Source: Fulvivirgaceae bacterium JP3-4 (GTDB lineage: Bacteria; Bacteroidota; Bacteroidia; Cytophagales; Cyclobacteriaceae). From it: a stretch of DNA of 64,000 nt. The stretch spans positions 434,001 to 498,000 of the forward strand of contig JARKND010000005.1 of NCBI GenBank assembly GCA_029309925.1. The letters run 5' to 3'. Positions 1 through 7,743 of this stretch are shown here, piece by piece. The notes below the pieces were generated by a model, which worked only from the letters and a program-made list of their open reading frames with translations, did no database searches and was not told the DNA's origin. Each line of letters opens with the position of its first letter. Position 1 is the first letter of the stretch. Position numbers and translations under genes: made by a program.

Positions 1-112
1 GATCTGAAGAGCGGCAGGCCTTGTGATTCTTCAAGCCCGGATTTGGTTACCTATTCGATCAGGAGCGATAACAGCGGCTTTTTAATAGCGATATAAAACA
101 AACCGATTCGTT

Positions 113-120
113 TATATTTG
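113..120 (+). promoter_or_regulatory. Candidate Bacteroidota -7 promoter element
   Basis: TATATTTG matches the TAnnTTTG -7 consensus of the Bacteroidota primary sigma factor. No clear -33 TTTG lies 19-21 bases upstream. A transcript starting about 7 bases downstream would begin near 127, after the most upstream possible start codon of the next gene (TTG at 124). This supports the GTG at 172 as the true start. Confidence 0.4.
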
Positions 121-171
121 TGATTGTCTAAAATAGAACCAACGCCCAGTCGTTTGAAGAGAAATCCGATC

Positions 172-1161
172 GTGAAACTACTCAGTTTTTTTCTGCTGCT
201 GACGTCTGCTTCAGCCCTCGCCCAACTGCCACTTGATGAGACGCAATTTTACGCAAGGATAAAACCCGGAACAGTGCTTCCGCAGAATTTGCTCACAACA
301 AAAACTGCAGTGTTCTATCCGTATTCCATGACCCAGAAAGAGCTTGAACTCGCACAGCAGTATTTCCAGCGCTCTGGTATTGATGCCGTAGCCTATTTCG
401 TGACAGACTTGTTAATGGCGGGTCGTGATGTTTCAGTAAACATGGCGCAGTCGCTCAACAGCCGTGAGATCACGAACCTCATCGTTTTCCAGCGAGGAAG
501 TGATTTCTTCAAGCTCACACTGTTCGAATATAATCGCAAAGCAAATTTTGTTGAACCTGATGCGCCAACGTGGGTGAGCCAGCATCGCCTGCTGGAGGAA
601 CTGATGAAAGGACTGTATCTCGCGACTGCGAATGGCGGGCTGAAAAAACAAAATTACCTCATCAACGATTTCCCGGAAACGGGCTTTATGATCAATGCGA
701 TTGATGGAAGACGAAATGAGTTTTACGCGATCGACTTAAAGGTTGATCCGCTCGCGGTTCCAAAATTTGGTGATGAAGTACTCGACAAAGAATTAGAAGA
801 GATCATGAAAGCATACCCTTTCAAGTATACACTTACTGAGCCGGGCCTGTCTGAAGCAGATCTGCGCAAGCAAGGCTATCTCTTCGTGCTGAGATTCGTG
901 AAGGCTAGAGCGGGTGTTGCCAAGCAAGTTTTGGGATATCCTGTAACAAAATCGGAGTCTGCAATCGTCTCGATATCCTACGTCAGCGAGCAGCCGGAGG
1001 TTCGCAATATTTCTGTTAATGCAGATGTATACAAATTTTACTTCAAGCATATCGATTCCGGCAACGCATACCTGGGCACCAAGTGGGATGCGGATGAATC
1101 ATGGCAGCAGGCGATCGTCAATCAGCTTCGCGGGATGAAGATTGAGCTGAAGATCAATTGA
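172..1161 (+). CDS. Exported protein of unknown function
   Basis: I do not recognise a family. From the GTG at 172 the protein has 329 residues and opens with a good signal peptide (VKLLSFFLLLTSASALAQ). The longer reading from TTG 124 adds 16 charged residues before it, and the promoter-like TATATTTG at 113-120 argues against that start. The mature part is mixed alpha/beta with alternating hydrophobic and charged residues and no transmembrane segment, so it is probably periplasmic or secreted. It stands 73 bases upstream of another exported unknown on the same strand. Confidence 0.7.
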   Translation: MKLLSFFLLLTSASALAQLPLDETQFYARIKPGTVLPQNLLTTKTAVFYPYSMTQKELELAQQYFQRSGIDAVAYFVTDLLMAGRDVSVNMAQSLNSREITNLIVFQRGSDFFKLTLFEYNRKANFVEPDAPTWVSQHRLLEELMKGLYLATANGGLKKQNYLINDFPETGFMINAIDGRRNEFYAIDLKVDPLAVPKFGDEVLDKELEEIMKAYPFKYTLTEPGLSEADLRKQGYLFVLRFVKARAGVAKQVLGYPVTKSESAIVSISYVSEQPEVRNISVNADVYKFYFKHIDSGNAYLGTKWDADESWQQAIVNQLRGMKIELKIN

Positions 1162-1234
1162 TGTAAGAACAATCCTAAGATCGAATCTTCCTTGTGGAAT
1201 TTTTTCAGGATTTTAGTAAAGTAATCCTGACCCC

Positions 1235-1828
1235 ATGAAGCGATCCCTCCTCCTCACCCTGCTTTCGTTTTCCATTTGCGCGAGTGCGCAGCAAACCAGT
1301 GAAAAATTTGTTCTTGAATGGACTAATGGGGTAGTGATCTTTAAGAGTGGAGACACACTGCGCTGCGATCTGCGCTTTAATCAAACGGGAAGTCATCCCA
1401 TCCTTCAGGTCGGCCAGGACTCGGAGATCCTTACCATCCCCACAAAGGATGTCAGACAGTTTTCATTCTTTGATGTGAGAAGGAACAGGACCCGTACTTT
1501 TGCAACCTTTCACGACAACCATGTGCAGAAGGACTTCTTCATGGAGAAGCTTTATGGTGACGCGCATTTCAGCATTCTTAACTGGAAAACGATGGAAGTG
1601 CCAAACGAACTCAACTTCAGCCGGTTTCTCGGTAAGCCTGTGAAAACGCACAAAAAATACCTGCTGAATGAATCCACGGGAGAACTGCTGCCGATGTCGC
1701 GCGAGAATCTCTTACAGCTTCTGGAACCGAAACGGAACGCAATCCTTTCATTTGTTAAGATGGAACACATTCGCTTCAGGCGCATTTCTGATTTTATCCG
1801 TGTTATTGAATACCACAATTCACTTTAA
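1235..1828 (+). CDS. Small exported protein of unknown function
   Basis: This 197-residue protein has a clear signal peptide (MKRSLLLTLLSFSICASAQ, cleavage after residue 19). The start of the mature protein (VLEWTNGVVIFKSGDTLRCDLRF) resembles exported Bacteroidota proteins that begin with a short beta-rich module containing 'G.I.l.sGdtl.G.i', a pattern I have seen but cannot name. The C-terminal part is basic and helical. There are no catalytic motifs. The ATG follows TCCTGACCCC with no Shine-Dalgarno sequence, as is usual in the phylum. Confidence 0.7.
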   Translation: MKRSLLLTLLSFSICASAQQTSEKFVLEWTNGVVIFKSGDTLRCDLRFNQTGSHPILQVGQDSEILTIPTKDVRQFSFFDVRRNRTRTFATFHDNHVQKDFFMEKLYGDAHFSILNWKTMEVPNELNFSRFLGKPVKTHKKYLLNESTGELLPMSRENLLQLLEPKRNAILSFVKMEHIRFRRISDFIRVIEYHNSL

Positions 1829-1858
1829 TTTTTCCTCCTGACATAGGGTTGACATAGC

Positions 1859-1886
1859 TTCTTGTTGTTTTGTAAAGCAACAAGAA
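1859..1886 (+). promoter_or_regulatory. Inverted repeat just upstream of the alkylation-repair gene
   Basis: TTCTTGTTG (1859-1867) and CAACAAGAA (1878-1886) form a perfect 9-bp inverted repeat with a 10-base spacer, ending 10 bases before the ATG at 1897. Just upstream, GACATAG occurs twice 11 bases apart (1840-1846 and 1851-1857), about one helical turn. This could be an operator or a leader hairpin covering the translation start. No T-run follows, so it is not a terminator. Confidence 0.35.
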
Positions 1887-1896
1887 ACCTTGGTAT

Positions 1897-3000
1897 ATGG
1901 CAGAAGCATTGAAACACATGTACAACCCGGAATTTTTTGAGAGACTTTGTCCGGTGATGCGGGCAACGATCCCGGGCTTCGATTGCAAGTATTTTATCCA
2001 CCGCGTTTTTGACAATCAATGGCCGGACCTGGAGCTGAAGCAACGTGTGCGGCACATCGCAGTAACGCTTCGCGATTTCCTGCCTGCGGAGTTTCCTGAG
2101 GCAGCCTCTGTTTTGGTGAAATTGTCTTACAACCTTCGGCAGGGACTGGTGCCGGAACAGGGTTTCGCTACGATATTTATCCCGGAATACATCCAGGTGT
2201 TCGGCCTCGATCATCCAGAAACTTCGCTGGATGCCCTCGAACAAATTACACAGCTCGTCAGTGGAGAGTTCGCGATCAGACCTTTCCTGCTCAAGCATCC
2301 GGAACTGACGATGAAAAAAATGTTGACGTGGTCGGTCCACAAAAGCGCCAGCGTAAGACGACTGAGTTCTGAAGGCTGTCGACCACGGTTGCCCTGGGCG
2401 ATGGGAGTTCCGCAGCTGAAAAAAGATCCGTCACCAATCCTGCCGATACTTGAAAATCTCAAAGCTGATCCATCCGAATATGTGAGACGCAGTGTAGCAA
2501 ATAATCTCAATGACATCGCCAAAGATCATCCGCAATTGGTTTTAAGGATTGCGAAAAAATGGCTCGGCAAAAACGAAGACACTAACCGCATCATCAGGCA
2601 TGGTTGCAGAACCCTGTTGAAAAAAGGCGATGAGCAGATTCTCAGTCTGCATGGATATGACGTCAAAAGCAAAGGTGTTCTGAAAAAATTCGAACTGCCG
2701 AAACCGAAAGTCCGGATCGGAGACAAACTGGACTTTAGTATCGCGTTCGTTAACCTGGAAAAATCGAAAACTCCCTATCGTCTCGAATACGCGATCGATT
2801 ATCTCACTTCCACCGGCAAGCGATCAAAAAAAATCTTCAAAATCACAGAGGGCGAATGGGATGCAGGAGAGCGTGTAGTCCTGGTGCGGAAGCAGTCGTT
2901 TAAGAATCTGACCACGCGTCAACACTTTAAAGGCAAGCATACCCTTACCATCCTTGCAAACGGAAAAAAGATTGGCGCCAAAGAATTTCTCGTCTGCTGA
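1897..3000 (+). CDS. alkC: AlkC-type DNA alkylation repair protein (HEAT-like glycosylase with Ig-like tail)
   Basis: This 367-residue protein has an alpha-helical N-terminal two-thirds that reads as HEAT-like repeats of the AlkC/AlkD superfamily, whose members excise N3/N7-alkylated purines from DNA. The segment RRLSSEGCRPRLPWAMG (residues about 152-168) is a hallmark of the AlkC branch. From about residue 267 the sequence becomes beta-rich, fitting the C-terminal Ig-like domain of Pseudomonas AlkC and separating it from AlkD. It is cytoplasmic with no signal peptide. A DUF763 gene follows after 17 bases, suggesting an operon. An inverted repeat sits directly before the start. AlkC versus AlkD was judged by eye. 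Confidence 0.8.
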   Translation: MAEALKHMYNPEFFERLCPVMRATIPGFDCKYFIHRVFDNQWPDLELKQRVRHIAVTLRDFLPAEFPEAASVLVKLSYNLRQGLVPEQGFATIFIPEYIQVFGLDHPETSLDALEQITQLVSGEFAIRPFLLKHPELTMKKMLTWSVHKSASVRRLSSEGCRPRLPWAMGVPQLKKDPSPILPILENLKADPSEYVRRSVANNLNDIAKDHPQLVLRIAKKWLGKNEDTNRIIRHGCRTLLKKGDEQILSLHGYDVKSKGVLKKFELPKPKVRIGDKLDFSIAFVNLEKSKTPYRLEYAIDYLTSTGKRSKKIFKITEGEWDAGERVVLVRKQSFKNLTTRQHFKGKHTLTILANGKKIGAKEFLVC

Positions 3001-3017
3001 TTCTGTTACTTTGGTGA

Positions 3018-4235
3018 ATGGCGCGCAGATACGCAGATCTTCCCTTGCACTACGGCCGGGTTCCGCCCTGGCTTGCAGAGCGCATGACGCTGCTGGGCGG
3101 TGCAATCACAGAAAGTATCATTCTGGAATACGGAAAAAGTGAAGTGCTGAAGCGCCTGAGTGATCCGCTCTGGTTTCAGGCGTTTGGCAGCGTGCTCGGC
3201 ATGGACTGGCATTCTTCCGGAATCACAACGTCAGTGATGGGCTCGCTCAAGCGGGCGATCAACACGCGGTCCAAAGAACTCGGGATTTACATCTGCGGAG
3301 GACGCGGCAAACATTCGCGAAAAACTCCGGACGAACTCATTGCAATATCCAACCTCACCGGCCTCGATGGCAACGCTCTCGTTCGCTCGAGTAAACTCGC
3401 AGCCAAAGTAGACAACACAGCCATACAGGACGGCTTTCAGTTATATCTCCATAATTTTATTCTCACAAGCGAAGGCGAGTGGGCCATTGTTCAGCAAGGC
3501 ATGAACGATGCTACAGGAATGGCGCGGAGATATCATTGGCACTCGAAACAATTTCAGTCGTATCTCAACTCTCCACATGCGGGCGTGACAGGTGAAAACC
3601 AGGGTTGGATTTTAAATCTTGCAGACACAAAGGCCGATATAACAAGAGCGGGAATTCTTTCCATCACAAGAGAAAATCCTGATAAGATGCTTGGCGAAAT
3701 CAGAAAGATCGTAATGCCGCGTCATCACGAGGTGCTCGAAAGTGATGTGAATATGAAACGACTTGGGGCTGTGCTTACGCTTGCCCACGAGCGCCACGTT
3801 GAAAATTTTGAATCGCTATTATTGCTGGAGGGAGCTGGTCCACGAACCGTACAGTCTCTGACGCTGGTGAGTGAAGTGATTCACGGTACGCCTTCGCGCT
3901 TCACGGATCCGGCAAGGTTCTCATTCGCACATGGCGGAAAAGATGTGCACCCTTTCCCCGTTCCGCTGAAAGTCTATGACGAAACCATCAGCGTGCTGAA
4001 AAATGCTGTGGAAAAAGCAAAGATAGGGAACTCAGATAAGCAAAAAGCGATTCAGCAACTTTCTGTATTGGCGCAGCAGATCGAAAAGAATTTTGAACCG
4101 CGTCCATTTTTCGATGAGGTGATTCAGAAAGAGCGGGACGAGTCTTACAAGTACGGAGGCATGACCGTGTTTGGAAAGGCCGAACCGCCAAAACCAAAAA
4201 AACCGCGGCCTTCCGATCAGCTCAAATTATTCTGA
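3018..4235 (+). CDS. DUF763 domain protein
   Basis: This 405-residue protein begins with MARRYADLPLHYGRVPPWL, the conserved opening of DUF763, and continues through the family's core (IYICGGRGKHSRKTP, then DGFQLYLHNFILTSEGEW and GWILNLA). The function of DUF763 is not established. Around residues 266-285 there is a helix-hairpin-helix-like stretch (LLEGAGPRTVQSL) of the type that contacts DNA backbone, so a role in nucleic-acid metabolism is plausible. It lies 17 bases after the alkC-like gene. The stop codon abuts that of the convergent downstream gene within a TGATCA palindrome. The last ~30 residues are basic and proline-rich. Confidence 0.85.
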   Translation: MARRYADLPLHYGRVPPWLAERMTLLGGAITESIILEYGKSEVLKRLSDPLWFQAFGSVLGMDWHSSGITTSVMGSLKRAINTRSKELGIYICGGRGKHSRKTPDELIAISNLTGLDGNALVRSSKLAAKVDNTAIQDGFQLYLHNFILTSEGEWAIVQQGMNDATGMARRYHWHSKQFQSYLNSPHAGVTGENQGWILNLADTKADITRAGILSITRENPDKMLGEIRKIVMPRHHEVLESDVNMKRLGAVLTLAHERHVENFESLLLLEGAGPRTVQSLTLVSEVIHGTPSRFTDPARFSFAHGGKDVHPFPVPLKVYDETISVLKNAVEKAKIGNSDKQKAIQQLSVLAQQIEKNFEPRPFFDEVIQKERDESYKYGGMTVFGKAEPPKPKKPRPSDQLKLF

Positions 4236-5297
4236 TCATTCAAATATTTTCACTTCGCCCTGCTTCAGCGTGGTAAAATCGCCTTCGCGGATGTTGTATT
4301 TCGAAAGCGCAGCGCCCAAGTCCTTCACGGGATCTTCATAACCTTCGTCTGCAAGTGGAAACGTGCCGAAGTGAATTCCTATACTGTTTTGCGATTTCAG
4401 ATCGATGTGGGCTTTAACAGCGTCTTCAGGTGATGTGTGCACTGCAGACATGAACCAGTAAGGCTTGTACGCACCAATTGGCAGCAGTGAAATTTTGATT
4501 GACCCGGCTTTCTCTCCGATCTGTGTGAAGATAGATTGATTGTAGCCTGTGTCACCTGCAAAATAGATTACACCTTTTGAGGTTTTAATTGTGTAACCAC
4601 ACCACAGGGTGGCATCGCGGTCAAGTAAGCCTCGTCCGGAAAAATGTTGCGCGGGAACACACGTGATCGTCACGCCATTCTTCCCAGCGTGTTGCTGCCA
4701 CCAGTCGAGATCTGTTGCACCTGCAATCTTCTCGTTATCGAGCAATGCTTTCACACCAAGAGGCGTGATGAATTGCGGATGATGCCCTCCGAACAATGTG
4801 CGCAGCGTTTGAATGTCAAGGTGGTCGTAATGATTGTGACTGATGAGCACCAGATCGATGCGTGGAAGATCTTCAAATCTGATTCCGGGCAGTCGCATTC
4901 GCTTCGGCCCTGCCCAGTCAAAAGGGCTCGCGCGTTTGCTGTAGATCGGATCGGTCAAAATATTTACGCCATCGACCTGGATAAGAAATGTCGAGTGGTT
5001 GATGAACGTTATACGGATATTTTCTTTCTCGTGCGCCAGCGGATGTTGTCCGTAAGCTTCGCTGAGGTCTTCTTTCCATGCACCTCGGTTGCGGTTAAGC
5101 ATCCATTTCAAAACACTGCCAAAGCCCTCAGGTTTCCGCCCGTTGGGCGTGAAGAATTTCTTACCGTCAAAGTGATCAGTGGATGGACCGTTATGTTTTG
5201 GGGCAGACAAGCTGCTTCCAACAATGAAAATAGCAGCCACCGCTGTAGCGAGGATGAGGAGGACGAACACCATAATGCGTTTGATCACTTTGGGCAC
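4236..5297 (-). CDS. MBL-fold metallohydrolase (UlaG / NAPE-PLD-like), membrane anchored
   Basis: This 353-residue protein has a metallo-beta-lactamase fold with the metal-binding motif HNHYDHLD, later ligands in PAQHFSGRG and FAGDTG, and a C-terminal histidine in IGIHFGTF. The sequence resembles the N-acyl-phosphatidylethanolamine phospholipase D / UlaG branch, which hydrolyses phosphodiester or lactone bonds. Its substrate here is unknown. An N-terminal hydrophobic segment after KRI suggests a signal anchor facing the periplasm. The assumed start is a GTG at 5297 directly against the T-run of an upstream terminator; an internal GTG or ATG a few codons later is also possible. Confidence 0.85.
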   Translation of the reverse strand: MPKVIKRIMVFVLLILATAVAAIFIVGSSLSAPKHNGPSTDHFDGKKFFTPNGRKPEGFGSVLKWMLNRNRGAWKEDLSEAYGQHPLAHEKENIRITFINHSTFLIQVDGVNILTDPIYSKRASPFDWAGPKRMRLPGIRFEDLPRIDLVLISHNHYDHLDIQTLRTLFGGHHPQFITPLGVKALLDNEKIAGATDLDWWQQHAGKNGVTITCVPAQHFSGRGLLDRDATLWCGYTIKTSKGVIYFAGDTGYNQSIFTQIGEKAGSIKISLLPIGAYKPYWFMSAVHTSPEDAVKAHIDLKSQNSIGIHFGTFPLADEGYEDPVKDLGAALSKYNIREGDFTTLKQGEVKIFE

Positions 5298-5324
5298 AAA
5301 AAAAGGAGCCTGCGAAGCTCCTTT
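5298..5324 (-). terminator. Intrinsic terminator of the exported-paralogue operon
   Basis: AAAGGAGC (5302-5309) pairs with GCTCCTTT (5317-5324) across a 7-base loop. On the minus strand the hairpin is followed by a run of seven T, which runs straight into the GTG start of the MBL-fold gene. It would end transcription of the two-gene unit upstream (5348-6757). Confidence 0.75.
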
Positions 5325-5347
5325 AATAGATCGAATGTAATGAATAT

Positions 5348-5941
5348 TTATTGTACCATTTTCGCGATCTGGCCGACCGGAATGGTATTCGCCATTTTGA
5401 TCACGTCTGCCTCGGTGCTGTTGGGCACAACAAGTGTCAGCAATGTTGAGTTAATAGGAATCTGAAGGGTGTAGTCCGTCTTGTTGGTTTCTGTGTCTAC
5501 CGACTTCTGAAGAATTCCCTTATAGCCTTCCACTTTGATCACTTTTTGAGTTCCGTCACCTGAGTTTGCCATGAAGGGCAGCTGGAGGATGGCGTTGAGC
5601 GATGCGATGAGCGGAGAATTGCTCATGATATCGATGTTACTGATTTTTTCGCCAGTACCATAGTCGCGATGAATGACGCAGCCCGCGAGGCCGGTATTGG
5701 CGGTGACATTGTCTGACTTGGTGTTTGCGGCCATCACGTCAAGCTTCGTTGGAAGAAGTTTGAGCACTTCGCGGCCGATCGCGAGATCAATTTCGGTAAG
5801 CATTTGCTGCATGGTGAATCTTGCGTTTTCAAGATCACCGGATGCATAGGAAGATTTAGCTGTCGCCAGATTCTTTGAAAAGTCCTGCGCTGAGATTGTA
5901 AAGCATGCCAGGACGAATGCCAGTGTAAATATTTTTTTCAT
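5348..5941 (-). CDS. Exported protein of unknown function, paralogue of its neighbour
   Basis: The protein has 197 residues with a signal peptide (MKKIFTLAFVLACFTISAQ). The mature part starts with a helix containing 'SYASGDLENARFTMQQML' and 'IGREVLKLLPTKL', which matches the adjacent upstream protein position by position ('KSGSYGEARYAVQQAML', 'IGQKVLKSLPEKV'). Both then share a beta-rich half with a GLAG / GWAG motif. The pair probably arose by tandem duplication. It lies 18 bases after the neighbour and is followed by a strong terminator. I know no function for the family; a cell-envelope location is inferred. Confidence 0.75.
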   Translation of the reverse strand: MKKIFTLAFVLACFTISAQDFSKNLATAKSSYASGDLENARFTMQQMLTEIDLAIGREVLKLLPTKLDVMAANTKSDNVTANTGLAGCVIHRDYGTGEKISNIDIMSNSPLIASLNAILQLPFMANSGDGTQKVIKVEGYKGILQKSVDTETNKTDYTLQIPINSTLLTLVVPNSTEADVIKMANTIPVGQIAKMVQ

Positions 5942-5959
5942 GATTGTTCCGGAGTTAAA

Positions 5960-6757
5960 TTATTTTTCGCCCAACATCTTCTTGATACCGTCAATGTCGA
6001 ATGCATTGGCAGCACTCATCATTTCCTGTTCATTCGCATAGTTGATTCCCTCCCATACGATGAGCGAGCTCTGTCCGAGCGGAACGCTGAGTTTATATCC
6101 TGAACTTTCATCGTATTCGATGATCGCCTTATAACCTTTCACTTTGGTTTGCTTCCAGTTCTGTTGTCCACCAGTCTGCTGCGAATAGCCACCGTTGGCC
6201 AGGTACATATTTACTGCACTCATCATTGCAGAGTTGTTCGCAATCGTAGCCTTCAGTTCCTTGTCATCTGTCCGGTAAACCCGCGCGATTGTCAGCCCGG
6301 CCCATCCGTAGCCCGTGCTCGTCACCTGGTCTTCTTCTGTGATCATCGGCAGTGTCGCTACTTTCTCTGGCAGCGACTTCAGTACTTTCTGTCCGATTTC
6401 CATTTCCACGCCCAGCATCGCCTGTTGGACAGCGTATCGCGCTTCTCCATAACTTCCTGACTTGAATGCAGTTTCTGCATCAGCAAGATTCTGATTTACA
6501 TCTGGAGGTGTAGACACCAAACCGCCACCGCCTTTATTGGTCGGCCGGTTGCCTGACGATGAATTGGTGGAAGAGTTCGACTGATCGTTGGTGTTTGTGG
6601 TTGATGAATTGTTTGTTCCCGTCTTTTCATCTGCCTTTTTCTCCAGAGCCTTTTCAGCAGCATCAGCAGCTTTCTGCTTGAGCTTCCCTACAAAGCCTTG
6701 CGCGTTGGCGTTGGCGCACGCGAGGATCACCGCGCCAGCTAGTAAAAGTTTTTTCAT
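5960..6757 (-). CDS. Exported protein with Ser/Thr/Asn-rich linker, paralogue of its neighbour
   Basis: The protein has 265 residues from ATG 6757, chosen because it begins the signal peptide (MKKLLLAGAVILACANANAQ); a start 8 codons upstream would add MAIHNQRF. After the signal come a basic helix, a low-complexity Asn/Ser/Thr/Gly linker (about residues 45-80), and a domain homologous to the whole mature part of the downstream 197-residue protein. It is first in a two-gene unit. The function is unknown. Confidence 0.75.
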   Translation of the reverse strand: MKKLLLAGAVILACANANAQGFVGKLKQKAADAAEKALEKKADEKTGTNNSSTTNTNDQSNSSTNSSSGNRPTNKGGGGLVSTPPDVNQNLADAETAFKSGSYGEARYAVQQAMLGVEMEIGQKVLKSLPEKVATLPMITEEDQVTSTGYGWAGLTIARVYRTDDKELKATIANNSAMMSAVNMYLANGGYSQQTGGQQNWKQTKVKGYKAIIEYDESSGYKLSVPLGQSSLIVWEGINYANEQEMMSAANAFDIDGIKKMLGEK

Positions 6758-6870
6758 AAATCTTTGGTTGTGGATAGCCAAAGTTAACGGTTTTCAAAGG
6801 ACGCTTGTTTCATAAAAGGAAAATCCCGCGAAAGCGTTGAAAAAACGTAAAAAAAATTTTGCTTGAGAGA

Positions 6871-7569
6871 TTAATTGGCCGCGCTCAGCGTCACAAAGAT
6901 CTTGCTGTAGTAGAGGGTGGTCTTACCCGTGGCACCCGAATCCGTTCCCACGATAAGCCAGATCTCTCCACGACTGTTTGTCTTTACTTCAAAAGGTGAA
7001 TTGAGGTTGGCGGAATTTGTGCGCGTGATCTGGCTGTATGTTCCTGTCGGTGTTGCCACGTTTCCAATGGTGATCATGTCGTCACCACTTTCACTTTGAA
7101 CACCCTTATCAATGTTCATAACATAACGATCTTTGTCAATCACAGATTTCGGCTCAATCCCTGTGGCGCCCACTTTAAGGAAAACGTTGTCGGTAGGTGC
7201 AACCAATGTCGCATCCGCGTCTGAAAACAAGCTTACATTAAACGTGAGCGTATACAGCGTGTTTGGCGCGAGACCATCCAGCTTGCGCTTAAGGTACATG
7301 AACAGATTCGTGCTTCGGTTGTTACCGGAAAGCATGATGGATTTTGTGGTTCCGGTGGGTTCCACCACATAGCCGTATTTCAGCTCGTAAAAAGTCGAAT
7401 CGTCCGGGCCGGCCGGGTATTCCGAGAAGCCATGTTGCCAGTCATGCTGGTCAGCCGAAAAGTCGAAATTCTGTGAAAAAATGGTGATGCCGGAAGTGTC
7501 TGCATCACTCATGCAACCCGCAAAAACCAGTAAAAAGGCCAAAATTGGCAGCCTGCCCATCGCTTTCAT
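6871..7569 (-). CDS. Lipoprotein of unknown function
   Basis: The protein has 232 residues with a lipobox LVFAGC (Cys 19), so it is probably anchored in the outer or inner membrane. The mature region is beta-rich with repeated aromatic/Asn patterns (FSQNFDFSADQHDWQHGFSE near its start; NTLYTLTFNVSLFSDA in the middle), which fits a jelly-roll or carbohydrate-binding-like fold, but I cannot assign a family. It is a single gene on the minus strand. Confidence 0.7.
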   Translation of the reverse strand: MKAMGRLPILAFLLVFAGCMSDADTSGITIFSQNFDFSADQHDWQHGFSEYPAGPDDSTFYELKYGYVVEPTGTTKSIMLSGNNRSTNLFMYLKRKLDGLAPNTLYTLTFNVSLFSDADATLVAPTDNVFLKVGATGIEPKSVIDKDRYVMNIDKGVQSESGDDMITIGNVATPTGTYSQITRTNSANLNSPFEVKTNSRGEIWLIVGTDSGATGKTTLYYSKIFVTLSAAN

Positions 7570-7743
7570 AATCAGTCAATCATATAGACACTAATCGGCT
7601 ATTAAAGGTTGTTGACACCCCAAAAATTGTTGATTTGCGTCAATAAAAACACATTTTACACTAATATTTCAGCACTTCCGTCTACTTCCAAGAACCGCAT
7701 GCCGTAAGCAAACGTTCAACCTACCGAAGATAACATCGAGCCT

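Noticed and set aside
4644-5465. 273-codon plus-strand frame opposite the MBL-fold gene
   Set aside because: It is fully covered by a well-recognised metallohydrolase on the other strand and continues through its terminator; the translated product has no domain or coherent hydrophobic pattern.
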